Position numbers and translations under genes: made by a program | Notes under the pieces: model-generated | What the model was told of the DNA's origin: nothing | The model's database searches: none | Seen by the model: only the letters and a program-made list of their open reading frames with translations | Assembly: GCA_029864805.1 (NCBI GenBank) | Contig: JAOTSS010000003.1 | Coordinates: forward strand, 1 to 62,417 | Direction of reading: 5' to 3' | DNA length: 62,417 nucleotides | Source: Candidatus Nitrosopumilus sp. | GTDB taxonomy: Archaea > Thermoproteota > Nitrososphaeria > Nitrososphaerales > Nitrosopumilaceae | In this document: in pieces, positions 26,888-36,139 of the stretch | Layout of the letters: each line of letters begins with the position of its first letter | Position numbering within the stretch: position 1 is the first letter of the stretch

Positions 26888-27280
26888 CTACAGAATTTGT
26901 GCACTTTTACCAAAATATGCCTTGACATGTGGTCTAAACAAGTAATACAAAATCACAATATCGATGATCAGGCCGATGATATTCATTAATGGCAAGTCAA
27001 ATATCAGACTGATTATCGTCAGGATTAGTGTAATGGTCCATGCCCATGGTTTTCCCTTGAGCAGCCCCCATGCCATTACAAAAGAGATCACGCCAAGTAC
27101 TACTGTTATTCCACCGATTATGCTAATAATTGCACCGCCACCGGCATCACCCATCATGCCCATTCCCATCGAACCCCATAATGCGCTAAAGGAAATACCA
27201 ATTCCAATTGCAATCGCACCGGAAATTATCTCAAGAATTGCAAGAATTGTAACTCCTGTTGGCCTTATTTGGGAAGACAT
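26888..27280 (-). CDS. Four-helix membrane protein (RPTGVTILAILEI type)
   Basis: 130 aa from MSSQIRPTGVTIL; a longer frame begins at 27391 inside pus10. Four hydrophobic stretches: ILAILEIISGAIAIGIGI, AIISIIGGITVVLGVISFV, WTITLILTIISLI, and NIIGLIIDIVILYYLF. A Gly/Met-rich loop (GSMGMGMMGDAGGG) joins helices 1 and 2. The RPTG start is common in archaeal membrane proteins of unknown role. Confidence 0.7.
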   Translation of the reverse strand: MSSQIRPTGVTILAILEIISGAIAIGIGISFSALWGSMGMGMMGDAGGGAIISIIGGITVVLGVISFVMAWGLLKGKPWAWTITLILTIISLIFDLPLMNIIGLIIDIVILYYLFRPHVKAYFGKSAQIL

Positions 27281-27356
27281 ATGACTTTGCAGAATACGTT
27301 GTGTAATAAGTGATTCATCCGCCTCGCTGGTGTTCGGCTCTTGATGACTTTTGTTA

Positions 27357-28502
27357 TCATTGTACTTCAATATCTTTAAAATCAAATTCACTGCATTTAC
27401 ACGAAGTGTTAAGAATTTGAGAAATTCCAGGAGTTACATCATCGCCGTCAACAAATCTCATAACCGGTAAGCCACCCTCAGTTTTTAAAGATAAGGTAAA
27501 AATATTTTTAGAGTTTTTTTTATATTTTACAAGGAATATTTTCTTCTCTGATCGTTTTCCTGATTTATCATAAACTACTACAGGGTGCTTTTCAAGAATT
27601 TTTAATTTTGTAAGATTTTTGGAATTAATATCAGAAGATGTAGAAATTTTTAGTTGAATTGAAGAATAAAATTTTAGAGGTTGTTTGGGAGATTCAGAAA
27701 CCAATTTAAAATTAGGAATTTTTAGAGAATTACTTTTAAAAGAAGTTAGTTTCAGATTTCGTTTCAAAGGATTTTGAAGTTTAACAAAAAATGGTCTTCC
27801 AGTACCTAAAACTAAACTAGATTTATCCTCGCCACCAATCCAAGTGAATTTGGCAGTAGTTCCACCAATTTTGTCAAAAAGAAGTTTTGAGATCTGACCC
27901 TCAACGCTTTCAAATTCAGAAATTCCATGAAAATCACACATCCTGCATCCTTTTCCAGAACAATTGATGCATGGTTTTTGTTTCTGATGAATACCACGAA
28001 TAGTTTTAACATATCTTCCAAAGAAAGTAATTGATTTTGAACGTAATTGTATTGAGTCATCTTTTAAATTTACAGTGAAAGTAACGTCAGGGTTTTGAGT
28101 ATCAAGGATTTTTTTTGTTTTTTTAGAAAAAGATTTTGCCATCTCTCTTGCAATGTCAGTCTTTATGCCATCGATTCCTCTTAGTTTGTATTGTGAACGA
28201 ATAAAATCATCCCTATCTATAATGGATGGTTTTATGATTACTCCAATACTGAATGTGTCATAAGAATAATTTGATGAAGAATCAAGCATTAATTTTAAAA
28301 AATAGTCTAAATTTTCAAATAGATTTTTACAAATATAACATTTTTTTGCAGAGTTTTGATTTTTGTTTAGTTTTTCCCCTAAAAGTTTGTTTGATGACCG
28401 ACGTAATTTTTTTGAGAATAGTCTTCCCAAACAATTATTGCATAAAGGATGTTTTTTTGATATTTGATTTACAACAGGAATTATTTTTTGATAGTCAGAC
28501 AT
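27357..28502 (-). CDS. pus10: tRNA pseudouridine synthase Pus10
   Basis: 381 aa. The N-terminal zinc module HPLCNNCLGRLF ... KKCYICKNLF precedes the THUMP-like part, and the catalytic domain contains GGEDKSSLVLGTGRPF. In other Pus10 proteins this reads GREDVDVR.LG.GRPF; the Asp is kept but the Arg is Gly here. CINCSGKGCRMCDFHG is a second Cys cluster. The enzyme makes pseudouridine 54/55 in archaeal tRNA T-loops. It is adjacent to srp54 on the same strand. Confidence 0.88.
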   Translation of the reverse strand: MSDYQKIIPVVNQISKKHPLCNNCLGRLFSKKLRRSSNKLLGEKLNKNQNSAKKCYICKNLFENLDYFLKLMLDSSSNYSYDTFSIGVIIKPSIIDRDDFIRSQYKLRGIDGIKTDIAREMAKSFSKKTKKILDTQNPDVTFTVNLKDDSIQLRSKSITFFGRYVKTIRGIHQKQKPCINCSGKGCRMCDFHGISEFESVEGQISKLLFDKIGGTTAKFTWIGGEDKSSLVLGTGRPFFVKLQNPLKRNLKLTSFKSNSLKIPNFKLVSESPKQPLKFYSSIQLKISTSSDINSKNLTKLKILEKHPVVVYDKSGKRSEKKIFLVKYKKNSKNIFTLSLKTEGGLPVMRFVDGDDVTPGISQILNTSCKCSEFDFKDIEVQ

Positions 28503-28523
28503 ACTAAAAAATTTATTTCAGTA

Positions 28524-29849
28524 TTATCCCAATCCCATTTTTCTAAGAGTACCCTGCATTTGACGTCCTTTGGAAGCCTTCATCATACTTTTAGAGTTTT
28601 TATAATTTTTTATTAGTTCTTTAACTTCGCCTTCTGGCCATCCAGACCCACGAGCAATTCGTTTGATTCGGGAAGAATTGATTAAATCAGGATCTGCTTT
28701 TTCATCTTTTGTCATACTTTGAATGATATATCGCCACTTTGATACTCTGCCTTCCATTTGATCTAATTGATCATTTTTTACCATCCCAGAAAAACCGGGC
28801 ATGCTGTCAAGTAAACCCTTGAGAGAACCAACTTTTGTGACCTCTTCTAACTGATAAAAGAAATCATCCATGTTCATTTTTCCGCTGGAGATTCTTTTCA
28901 TTCTAACATCATCCCCTTCACTTTCTAATCGTTTTGCCAAATCCAAAACAGCTTGAATGTCACCCATCCCAAGTAATCGTCCAACAAATCTGGTGGGAGA
29001 GAACTTTTCTAAATCGTCAATTCTCTCACCAGTACCGATGTACATTATTTGTGCGCCAGTAGCAGCTGATGCAGCAAGTGCACCGCCTCCTTTAGCTGAG
29101 CTGTCTAATTTTGTAATGATTACACCGCCTACAGGAATAGTTTTGTGAAATGCTTCTGCCTGGTTAAAGCATTGTTGTCCTATTGTTCCATCAATTACAA
29201 GTAATGCCAAATCAGGGTCTGCAGCTTTGTTAATTCTATCCATTTCATCTAGTAAATCTTGTTCTTCTTTGTGACGACCTGCAGTATCAATTAGAATTAC
29301 ATCCAATGGTTGTGATTCATAATGTTTTAACCCATTTTTTACAATACTGGGAGAATCTTTGTTATTTTCTTCCCCATAAACTTCAACATTAGACTTTTCA
29401 CACATTGTTCTGAGTTGCACCAAGGCGCCAGGTCTGTAAGTATCAGCTCCAACTACTCCGACTTTGTACCCCTGCCTAGTCAAAAACTTTGCAAGTTTTG
29501 CTGCAACAGTAGTTTTACCGCTACCTTGGATTCCAAGCAATATTATCTTATTTTGTTTACCAGGTTTAAAATCAAAATCAGACTCATTACCAAGTAATTT
29601 TGATAGCTCGTCATAAAGAATCTTCACTATGTGATCTTTTCGTGAAAGACCAGGAGGAGGAGTTTCATTAAGTGCTCTTTCTTCTAAATGTTTGGTGATT
29701 TCTAAAACTAATCGTACATTAACATCCGATTGTAATAATGCTCTTTGAACATCTTTAGAAAGCTCTTTGATTAGGTCCTCATCAATTCCCGACGATTTTA
29801 CAATTTTTTTGATTGCGTCACCTAAACTGTTCTTTAGTCCATCAAGCAT
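28524..29849 (-). CDS. srp54: Signal recognition particle 54 kDa protein
   Basis: 441 aa. N domain, then the G domain with LGIQGSGKTTVAAKLA (G1), DTAGRHKEEQDLLDEM (G3) and TKLDSSAKGGGALAA (G4/G5), and a Met-rich M domain at the C-terminus (SMPGFSGMVKND, MKASKGRQMQ). It binds 7S RNA and signal peptides for co-translational targeting. It overlaps dph6 by 8 bp. No SRP RNA was recognised in the window. Confidence 0.96.
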   Translation of the reverse strand: MLDGLKNSLGDAIKKIVKSSGIDEDLIKELSKDVQRALLQSDVNVRLVLEITKHLEERALNETPPPGLSRKDHIVKILYDELSKLLGNESDFDFKPGKQNKIILLGIQGSGKTTVAAKLAKFLTRQGYKVGVVGADTYRPGALVQLRTMCEKSNVEVYGEENNKDSPSIVKNGLKHYESQPLDVILIDTAGRHKEEQDLLDEMDRINKAADPDLALLVIDGTIGQQCFNQAEAFHKTIPVGGVIITKLDSSAKGGGALAASAATGAQIMYIGTGERIDDLEKFSPTRFVGRLLGMGDIQAVLDLAKRLESEGDDVRMKRISSGKMNMDDFFYQLEEVTKVGSLKGLLDSMPGFSGMVKNDQLDQMEGRVSKWRYIIQSMTKDEKADPDLINSSRIKRIARGSGWPEGEVKELIKNYKNSKSMMKASKGRQMQGTLRKMGLG

Positions 29850-30531
29850 TATAATTCAATCCCGCATCCACTATTTCAAACCTTCCTCTATAACCATTCC
29901 ATTCTTTTTTGGATTCTTTAATAATGATTCTATGGGAAAACAGAGGACAGTTAACTACAAATGTTTCTGCTTCGCCTCCTTCAAAATTTAAATTGAATCC
30001 AAATTTTTTAGATAGGTGTTTCAAAGTATTAACATCAAACTTTGAAATAGATTTCCCAAGCCAAGAATCATCTAAACCATCAGAAGAAACAGAAGTAATA
30101 ATGAAATTAAAATTGGAAGCAATCAAATCATTCATGTATTTTTCTGGTTCTGAATTCCATAAAGGAGATATTGAAATTAGATTTAATTTGGAGCAAAGTG
30201 TTTCAAATTTTTCTTTTTGGAAATTGCTTTTTATTCCACCATGAACTAAACCCTGAATTTGATATTGATCTATTGCTTTTTGCAGTAACTGTTCCAGTAA
30301 AAATAATTCATCATCAGTGTCATCAGAATTGGAATTTATCGTCAATTGAGGAATTTTCATAGATTTGGATTGTAATTTCGTCCATTGAAGATTAGGATGA
30401 TGCAATAAATGACTTTCATCAGATTTTGCAAAAACACTCAACAAACATACTACTTTGTGACCTTGTTTTTGAGCAAGATAAATGGCATATGCACTATCCT
30501 TACCACCTGAAAAAAGAGAAGCTAATTTCAT
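29842..30531 (-). CDS. dph6: Diphthine-ammonia ligase (Dph6)
   Basis: 229 aa PP-loop ATPase. SLFSGGKDSAYAIYLAQ at the N-terminus is the ATP loop, and FEGGEAETFVVNCPLF near residue 190 is diagnostic of the Dph6/MJ0570 family. It amidates diphthine on elongation factor 2, the last step of diphthamide synthesis. Coupled to srp54 by overlap. Confidence 0.9.
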   Translation of the reverse strand: MKLASLFSGGKDSAYAIYLAQKQGHKVVCLLSVFAKSDESHLLHHPNLQWTKLQSKSMKIPQLTINSNSDDTDDELFLLEQLLQKAIDQYQIQGLVHGGIKSNFQKEKFETLCSKLNLISISPLWNSEPEKYMNDLIASNFNFIITSVSSDGLDDSWLGKSISKFDVNTLKHLSKKFGFNLNFEGGEAETFVVNCPLFSHRIIIKESKKEWNGYRGRFEIVDAGLNYNA

Positions 30532-30825
30532 AATCTAAAAAAGATTTCATTCAACAAATTTCAAAAATTTGTTGAAAAAGGATGCCTCATTACTCATAAT
30601 CCTCATCAATATTCAGACGGCTTTTCCGCTCATCATCAGCATCCAAATTAGGACTTGATACGCATGATTTTAGTGATACGGTTAGGATGTATTACCTGTT
30701 TGTTTTGCATTGTGAAAGTCAAAATAGTTATTAATTTTAATTCTACTCTTGTGTATTTTAAGGTAAATATTAGAAGATTCACATCAACCTTCATTTGTGG
30801 AGATTGAAAAAATACAATAAAAAAA
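30532..30825. other. Gap with no convincing gene
   Basis: A minus frame at 30648-30875 runs into the microprotein gene and has no recognisable domain; its tail ITKIMRIKS resembles the end of aIF5A (KTKIMRIKN) but nothing upstream does. Otherwise nothing is seen. Confidence 0.3.
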
Positions 30826-30918
30826 CTAATTGTGTGGAGTTTGGTGAGTACCCAACATGATTGTTTCCCGATCAAATGAATCAGGATCTGGTTTTTTGTT
30901 CAAAACAACTTTTTTCAT
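30826..30918 (-). CDS. Microprotein of the DPDSFDxETxxLGT family (30 aa)
   Basis: MKKVVLNKKPDPDSFDRETI then MLGTHQTPHN. Homologous to the 31-aa protein at 26602-26697. A CTTTTATT box lies ~28 nt before the ATG, as expected for a leaderless gene. Unknown function. Confidence 0.55.
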   Translation of the reverse strand: MKKVVLNKKPDPDSFDRETIMLGTHQTPHN

Positions 30919-30989
30919 CGTAATAGTAACACGTTTCAACAATAAAAGAGTTGGAATAAAATTATTAGACCGTGTTGTCTGGTGATGGT

Positions 30990-31117
30990 TCTAAACCACC
31001 ACATCCAAATCAAGCGTGAACATGCAAGATACATTTTTTGTGATATCGACGATTACATCTGTTCCTGCATTCATTCAAATGAAGTTATTTTTAAGAAAAG
31101 GTATAGGCAATGATCAT
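30990..31117 (-). pseudogene. Decayed copy of the PHD-like zinc finger
   Basis: Starts MIIAYTFS then stops; the same frame continues ECRNRCNRRYHKKCILHVHA, matching DKCRIRCDHWYHRKCVWHVAH of the intact copy at 23765-23896. Two internal stops remove the first Cys pair. Confidence 0.5.
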
Positions 31118-31173
31118 GACGGTCATAAGAAGAGTTTATGATTTTTGTTTAAGAGATGCAGTTAATGTGAAAA

Positions 31174-31500
31174 TTAAACTAGATTTCTAAGTATGTTTAG
31201 TACAATACTATGTCTTTCAGGAGTAATCCACAGTCTTTTGTAAATTTGAAAATCAGTTTCTAAAACAATAGCTTTTTTCTTTGTAGGCCTTGTAGCATCA
31301 AAATGAAACCAGTCTTTAAAATTTTTAGAGCCAGAGATTCTCAGTCTTCCGGAAAATAACCCCATGTTTTTCTCCGAAATTGTTCTAACGTGGGATAATT
31401 TTACATCCTTTTTACCCCAAGGCAAAGCCCAGGATTTGAATCGTATTTTATCATCAAAGATTTGCATATGTTTGTCATTGTATAGAAGAGTTTTTGACAT
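31174..31500 (-). CDS. Hypothetical PH-like/beta-rich protein (108 aa)
   Basis: MSKTLLYNDKHMQIFDDKIR is followed by alternating short strands (KSWALPWGKKDVKLSHVRTIS, RLRISGSKNF) and a C-terminal helix. The pattern is reminiscent of bacterial PH-domain proteins. No family is certain. Single gene with its own AT-rich promoter. Confidence 0.65.
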   Translation of the reverse strand: MSKTLLYNDKHMQIFDDKIRFKSWALPWGKKDVKLSHVRTISEKNMGLFSGRLRISGSKNFKDWFHFDATRPTKKKAIVLETDFQIYKRLWITPERHSIVLNILRNLV

Positions 31501-31658
31501 GTTTTGTTACACATTATTCCAAATTTAAAGATCTTTTTTTATATAGTCTTAAACCGTTTTTTGATAAAATGATTATGTTCGATTCTACATTACAGGGACT
31601 CATCCATCAATTGGAATGAAATTGATGCAAATATGTGTAAAAAATAAAATAAAAAGGA

Positions 31659-32936
31659 TCAGATTACTTTGAAAAGCGACATCATCCCTGCTGAGATGTG
31701 ATCATTGACATGGCAGTGGAACATCCAAGTTCCTACATTGTCAGGAACAAAGTCAACAGTCTTTAGACTAGCTGGCATTAATTCCATAACATCAATTCTC
31801 ATTCCATTCCATAGGACAGTATTTCCGTGCCAGTGTGGAGTGTGCAAATCTACCTCAGTTCCCATACCAATTAAATACCAACGAACATGTTCACCTTTTT
31901 GAATTGTTTGTCCTGGCAAATTACCATAAACATATCCGTTAATGCCGTGCATGAGGTTACTTTCAGCAAAATCGTCATCTCCTACTAATTCCTCGTTATC
32001 ACAAGTTTGATCTGTGAATTTTTCTAAATTATCACATAGATAATGACTAGAATTTTCATCAGAGACTGTAAACAGACTTACCATTTCTCTATCAACATCA
32101 ATTGGCCTACCATTAGAATCAGCCATTCCTTTTGATGTAACAACAATTGGTCCAACAAGTCCTGAATTGGTATCCATTGGAGAATCAACATGTGAGTGAT
32201 ACATCCAAATGATTGAGCTTGGATCATTTGGTCCAGGTCCAGCACGTTCTGGTACAGTCCAGACATAGGTATGTGTTTTTCCTGGAGCAACTATTCCATC
32301 AGATTTGTTACTTGTAGCAGTTCCATCATTGTATTCAGATCCTTCAGAATCTTTGTCATAGAATACACCATGAGGATGAACAGAATAGTCTAGTTCAGCA
32401 GAATTATTTTTGAATACAACTTTGATTGTGTCACATACTTCTGCATGAATCATGGGTCCTAAAGTTCCAAGATGTTGCCATTCAGATATTCGCGGTTTAA
32501 GTTCAGAAAATGTATCATCGGTGTATTCACGGTATAACGCCTTGATGTATGTGCTTCCAATTCTATCAGGACTATTCCCTACAAACACATTTTCATCTTC
32601 AGTAAACTCATGTGCTTTCATCTGGTTAAATCCTAAAGGAGCATAGTCCCACTCTATCTCATCTGCTGCAATGTAATAGGTACGTGTTTTACCTTCATTG
32701 CTTTTACATTCATTAGTTTGGAAAGTGGTTTGAACTCGAATTTCTTTATTAGAAGAAGTACTAGTTGCTGGCTCAGAACATAATCTGTCACCACAAACCT
32801 TGTCAGAGCCAATTTCTGGAAGACCCACTCCTTGACCTTTAGCGGCTTCACTTTCTTGAAGTAAACCTACTGATAGGGATGCAGCAAGTGTTACAGATAA
32901 TGCAATTAGTATAAGAGATGTTCTTGATTTAGTCAT
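31659..32936 (-). CDS. Secreted multicopper oxidase (thaumarchaeal type)
   Basis: 425 aa from the ATG at 32936, chosen because a GTTTAAAAG box lies 27 nt upstream. A signal peptide (SLILIALSVTLAASLSVG) precedes KVCGDRLCSE. Copper sites: VHPHGVFYD, MYHSHVDSP, HTPHWHGN and the C-terminal HCHVNDHISAGMM, which has type 1, 2 and 3 ligands. Thaumarchaea have several periplasmic MCOs suspected in nitrogen or copper redox chemistry; the substrate is not evident. The KVCGDRLCSE segment recurs in the secreted protein at 45664. Confidence 0.92.
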   Translation of the reverse strand: MTKSRTSLILIALSVTLAASLSVGLLQESEAAKGQGVGLPEIGSDKVCGDRLCSEPATSTSSNKEIRVQTTFQTNECKSNEGKTRTYYIAADEIEWDYAPLGFNQMKAHEFTEDENVFVGNSPDRIGSTYIKALYREYTDDTFSELKPRISEWQHLGTLGPMIHAEVCDTIKVVFKNNSAELDYSVHPHGVFYDKDSEGSEYNDGTATSNKSDGIVAPGKTHTYVWTVPERAGPGPNDPSSIIWMYHSHVDSPMDTNSGLVGPIVVTSKGMADSNGRPIDVDREMVSLFTVSDENSSHYLCDNLEKFTDQTCDNEELVGDDDFAESNLMHGINGYVYGNLPGQTIQKGEHVRWYLIGMGTEVDLHTPHWHGNTVLWNGMRIDVMELMPASLKTVDFVPDNVGTWMFHCHVNDHISAGMMSLFKVI

Positions 32937-33073
32937 TGCATCAATGAAAGAGGGATTTCTTTTAAACCACATGCACATTCTTTGAAGTTATTCTAATTTT
33001 TGAGAATAAGATGATTATAAAAGATGAAAAGAGATACATGCCACAAGTGTTTTAGTAACATATCAATTATTTT

Positions 33074-34021
33074 TCATGACTGAATCTTTTGTTTCAATAC
33101 AATGCGAGTAAAAATAATTCCGATAATTGTTGCAAACCACACAGTAGACAACCTCATAAGTATCACAAGTGTCGAGGCAACAGAAAGATCCAATCCCTGT
33201 CTTACCAAGAGAAAATCGGCAATACCTTCGCTGACTCCTACACCACCTGGCAAGAGAGACAAGATGCCATAGCCTAAAGAGGTAAAATAAATTTGAGAAG
33301 TTAAAAAATAACCCAAGTCAATATTTAATGCCAGGAAAACCACATAAACTGCCAAAGAGTCAATACTCCAACCTAAAATGCTGAATAACCATCCACGTGT
33401 CATATTTTTGGGTTTTGTCAAAATGGAAAAAGATTGGCTAGGTCCGATGCTTGGAAGATTTTTTGATATAAAATCAATTTTTAAGAGTTTGGAATATAGC
33501 GACAGAAAAAATGTTTGACTCTTAATTAGTAGGTATAGACTTCCAAGTAGAATTGATGAAATAATAATTAATGATAAAGATACCAAACCAAAGTGAATCG
33601 ATAAAGTAACTAAAATTATGGATGTTCCTGCAAGCAAATCATGGTATCTCTCGAGAAAAATAACTGCGATGGATTTCTCTGTAGGTATATTGAGCATTTT
33701 TTTCAAATAGATCGACTTGATGAAAGTACCTATACTTCCAGGAGTGGTAACTAATGAAAGTCCAGACATGTAGATAATCAAGTTTTGGATTGATGGAACA
33801 TTCTCTTCCAGTATGCCAAGCATGTCTTTTTGACGAAAGCTTTTGACTACATGAGATAAAAAACCAAGGACAAATATGAAAAATAGAAATTCTACTCTAA
33901 TTTGTAAAAAATATCCTAATATTTGATCAACGTCAGAAACTAAAATTAACAGAACGTAGAAAAATGCGGTTCCAAGAACAATCCACAGGAATTTCTTTTT
34001 GATCATGTCTAATATTTTCAT
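33074..34021 (-). CDS. Flippase-like membrane protein (lysylphosphatidylglycerol synthase TM / AglD-type family)
   Basis: 315 aa with about eight hydrophobic helices. SFRQKDMLGILEENVPSI, SLVTTPGSIGTFIKSIYLKK, ERYHDLLAG and SLLPGGVGVSEGIADFLL match the UPF0104/LPG-synthase transmembrane family, often linked to glycolipid or lipid-flipping. It follows a small ORF with a 4-bp ATGA overlap. Confidence 0.85.
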   Translation of the reverse strand: MKILDMIKKKFLWIVLGTAFFYVLLILVSDVDQILGYFLQIRVEFLFFIFVLGFLSHVVKSFRQKDMLGILEENVPSIQNLIIYMSGLSLVTTPGSIGTFIKSIYLKKMLNIPTEKSIAVIFLERYHDLLAGTSIILVTLSIHFGLVSLSLIIISSILLGSLYLLIKSQTFFLSLYSKLLKIDFISKNLPSIGPSQSFSILTKPKNMTRGWLFSILGWSIDSLAVYVVFLALNIDLGYFLTSQIYFTSLGYGILSLLPGGVGVSEGIADFLLVRQGLDLSVASTLVILMRLSTVWFATIIGIIFTRIVLKQKIQS

Positions 34022-34182
34022 TTTATACCAAAAGCAAATTTTACAGGAGTATCGCCAGATAAAAAAACTTCTATCTTATTTTCTACACTGCAATATACTG
34101 CATTAGACGCATATTCTGAAAGAACCACAAATACTCCAGATGGAAAATGCTTGCTGTACTGACTGATTGTTATCAATTTCAA
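34018..34182 (-). CDS. Small ORF translationally coupled to the flippase-like gene (54 aa, TTG start)
   Basis: MKLITISQYSKHFPSGVFVV then LSEYASNAVYCSVENKIEVF. Its TGA overlaps the downstream ATG (ATGA). The frame is open further upstream but has no ATG; two TTG codons (34182, 34176) are candidates. Beta-rich, unknown. The coupling and protein-like composition argue it is real. Confidence 0.45.
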   Translation of the reverse strand: MKLITISQYSKHFPSGVFVVLSEYASNAVYCSVENKIEVFLSGDTPVKFAFGIK

Positions 34183-34269
34183 TAATACGACATGAATAAG
34201 AGCAGCACTCCAGATGCATGTTATGTCATGGCTTTGCGATAAAATTAATCATGTGACCTTTGACATGAT

Positions 34270-34740
34270 TTGGATAAAACCTTTAATGAAAAATTTGATG
34301 GTGAATCATCAGTGAAAATCAAGCAAGATGAGACCGCATCAAGTAACAAATGGAATGAGATCACCTACTGGGGAATACGTGCTTCTATTGGTGCAATATT
34401 TATCGTGCACAGTATCAAAAAGTTTGATCCATCTTGGCAGGAATGGTTAGCAAGTATTGGAATGCCTCCAGAAATGCAGCTGCCAATTGCACTTGCTGAA
34501 CTTATCGGCGGAATCATGCTCATTGCAGGAGTGCTGACGAGAATAACAGGAGCAATATTTTCAGTCATATTATTGGGTGCAATTTTTCACATCCGATGGG
34601 AGAAGGGATTCTTTGTATCTCAGGGCGGATGGGAATGGGATCTAATAATGCTTGCTGCAGTATTGTCGATAATTGCAGTAGGTCCAGGAAGAATGTCTAT
34701 CTCAAGAATTGTAAAAAAGATTCCTATATTTTTACAGTAG
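34270..34740 (+). CDS. DoxX family membrane protein
   Basis: 156 aa, four helices. IRASIGAIFIVHSIKKFDP, LPIALAELIGGIMLIAGVLTR, GAIFSVILLGAIFHI and WEWDLIMLAAVLSIIAVGPG follow the DoxX/DoxD pattern. The start is a TTG at 34270; the GTG at 34312 is the alternative. DoxX relatives serve in thiosulfate oxidation or redox stress; the role here is unclear. Confidence 0.82.
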   Translation: MDKTFNEKFDGESSVKIKQDETASSNKWNEITYWGIRASIGAIFIVHSIKKFDPSWQEWLASIGMPPEMQLPIALAELIGGIMLIAGVLTRITGAIFSVILLGAIFHIRWEKGFFVSQGGWEWDLIMLAAVLSIIAVGPGRMSISRIVKKIPIFLQ

Positions 34741-34811
34741 AATTTAATATATTCAATGAATCAGAATGTGGATTTGATTTGCATCATACTCCATGAAATA
34801 TGATTTTTCGA

Positions 34812-35498
34812 TTATATTCCAAAGGGAACAGTTATGACCGATGAAATTATCATAACCAAAATCAAAAGCCCAAATGCTTTTCCGGTCTCAAATGCATTAA
34901 CTGTTTTGATTGCCTTGACAGATATGACAATAATCCATGCCATAAACGCAATTGCAAAAACTGCAAGTAAAATCGCATAAACCGGTATTGGCCATATTGC
35001 AGACAGTATTTGTTTCTCGTCTGCATCAGTGGAAAAGAGATAGGATGGATTTATTTCTGCAAGAGAGCTCCACATCAGAAACACCAGTACAGAAAGCGTA
35101 ATCATCATGGGAATTACTAAAACATATGTGTGGAAAATAACTGAGAATACTTTTTTCCAGTTTGTATTGCCCCCGAGTTTTTTTCCAATAAAATAAAGGG
35201 CCAAAAACGAAACAATTGCTTTTAGAAAACCTATTGCTGCAGTCAGGACCATGTCTGAAGATTCAGTTGGAAGGTGGACATCATCTACCCCTTCAAAGTA
35301 GACATCACTAAGAGGTATCATAATGAACGGAAGCAGTACAAACGCGCTGAGAATAGAGCTGGTTATCAAAAGGCCAACAGACTGTCCAAAATATTTTAAT
35401 TCATTGTCTCGTATTTGAGAAAATGCAGAGTTTGGTGCAATGATTACGCGTAAAATAACATTAGGATCAAAAGAAGGCAAGGTGTGACGATTATCCAC
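34812..35498 (-). CDS. Yip1-domain membrane protein
   Basis: 228 aa, five helices. The start DPNVILRVIIAPNSAFSQI (a catalogue-like PxxAF motif) and the helices LLITSSILSAFVLLPFIM, FLKAIVSFLALYFIG, VIPMMITLSVLVFLMW and the final FGLLILVMIISSVI fit the Yip1/YIF1 superfamily in archaea. Function unknown. Confidence 0.75.
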   Translation of the reverse strand: MDNRHTLPSFDPNVILRVIIAPNSAFSQIRDNELKYFGQSVGLLITSSILSAFVLLPFIMIPLSDVYFEGVDDVHLPTESSDMVLTAAIGFLKAIVSFLALYFIGKKLGGNTNWKKVFSVIFHTYVLVIPMMITLSVLVFLMWSSLAEINPSYLFSTDADEKQILSAIWPIPVYAILLAVFAIAFMAWIIVISVKAIKTVNAFETGKAFGLLILVMIISSVITVPFGI

Positions 35499-35612
35499 AT
35501 TAGAATGAAGTCATAAGCATTGTGATTATTTCTTGTTGATGTTATGTATGATTTTTACATAAATTCATCAACCCTCAAAAGAATCAAAATAATGAAAAAA
35601 GATTGCCTGTTA

Positions 35613-36080
35613 CTAATTGTGCTGTTTTGCTATGAATTCTTCAGCGGCCTTGTGCATATCTTCAGGAGACAGGTCTTTTTTGTGGGTTGATATCATCCAT
35701 GAGTGACCAAAAGGATCAAGTATACTACCACATCGGTCACCCCAAAAAGCATCCATTATTGGCATTGTTGGTGTGGCACCTGCTTGAACTGCCTGATTGT
35801 AAACCTTGTCTGAATCCTCAACATACAGGTGAATTGTAGTAGAAGTGCCACCCACAGTGACGGGAGAACGTGTACCCATCTGTGGGAATTCATCACTCAT
35901 CATTACAAAAGAGTCACCAATCTGAATCATGGCATGCATGGTTTTGCCATCCGGAGTAGGCATCTGATATATTTCTTTTGCGTCAAATGCATTTTTGTAA
36001 AATTCTATTGCTTCTTTGGAGTTGTTCAGAACAATTGATGGAGTCACAGTGTGAAATCCATCAGGTATTGGTTTTGCCAT
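35613..36080 (-). CDS. Glyoxalase/VOC (PhnB-like) protein
   Basis: 155 aa. FHTVTPSIVLNNSKEAIEFY, MHAMIQIGDSFVMMSDE, TTIHLYVEDSDKVYNQA and ILDPFGHSWMISTH match PhnB-type VOC proteins. Metal ligands would be the His of MHAM and Asp of ILDPFGH. Substrate unknown; the family includes antibiotic- and carbon-metabolism enzymes. Confidence 0.88.
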   Translation of the reverse strand: MAKPIPDGFHTVTPSIVLNNSKEAIEFYKNAFDAKEIYQMPTPDGKTMHAMIQIGDSFVMMSDEFPQMGTRSPVTVGGTSTTIHLYVEDSDKVYNQAVQAGATPTMPIMDAFWGDRCGSILDPFGHSWMISTHKKDLSPEDMHKAAEEFIAKQHN

Positions 36081-36139
36081 AAACAGAAATGTATGACATA
36101 TGTTAAAAGATTTTTTAGCAAATTGACTGGTAATTGATT

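Noticed and set aside
30648..30875. 75-codon minus frame whose end resembles aIF5A
   Set aside because: Only the last ten residues match aIF5A and it overlaps the better supported microprotein gene.
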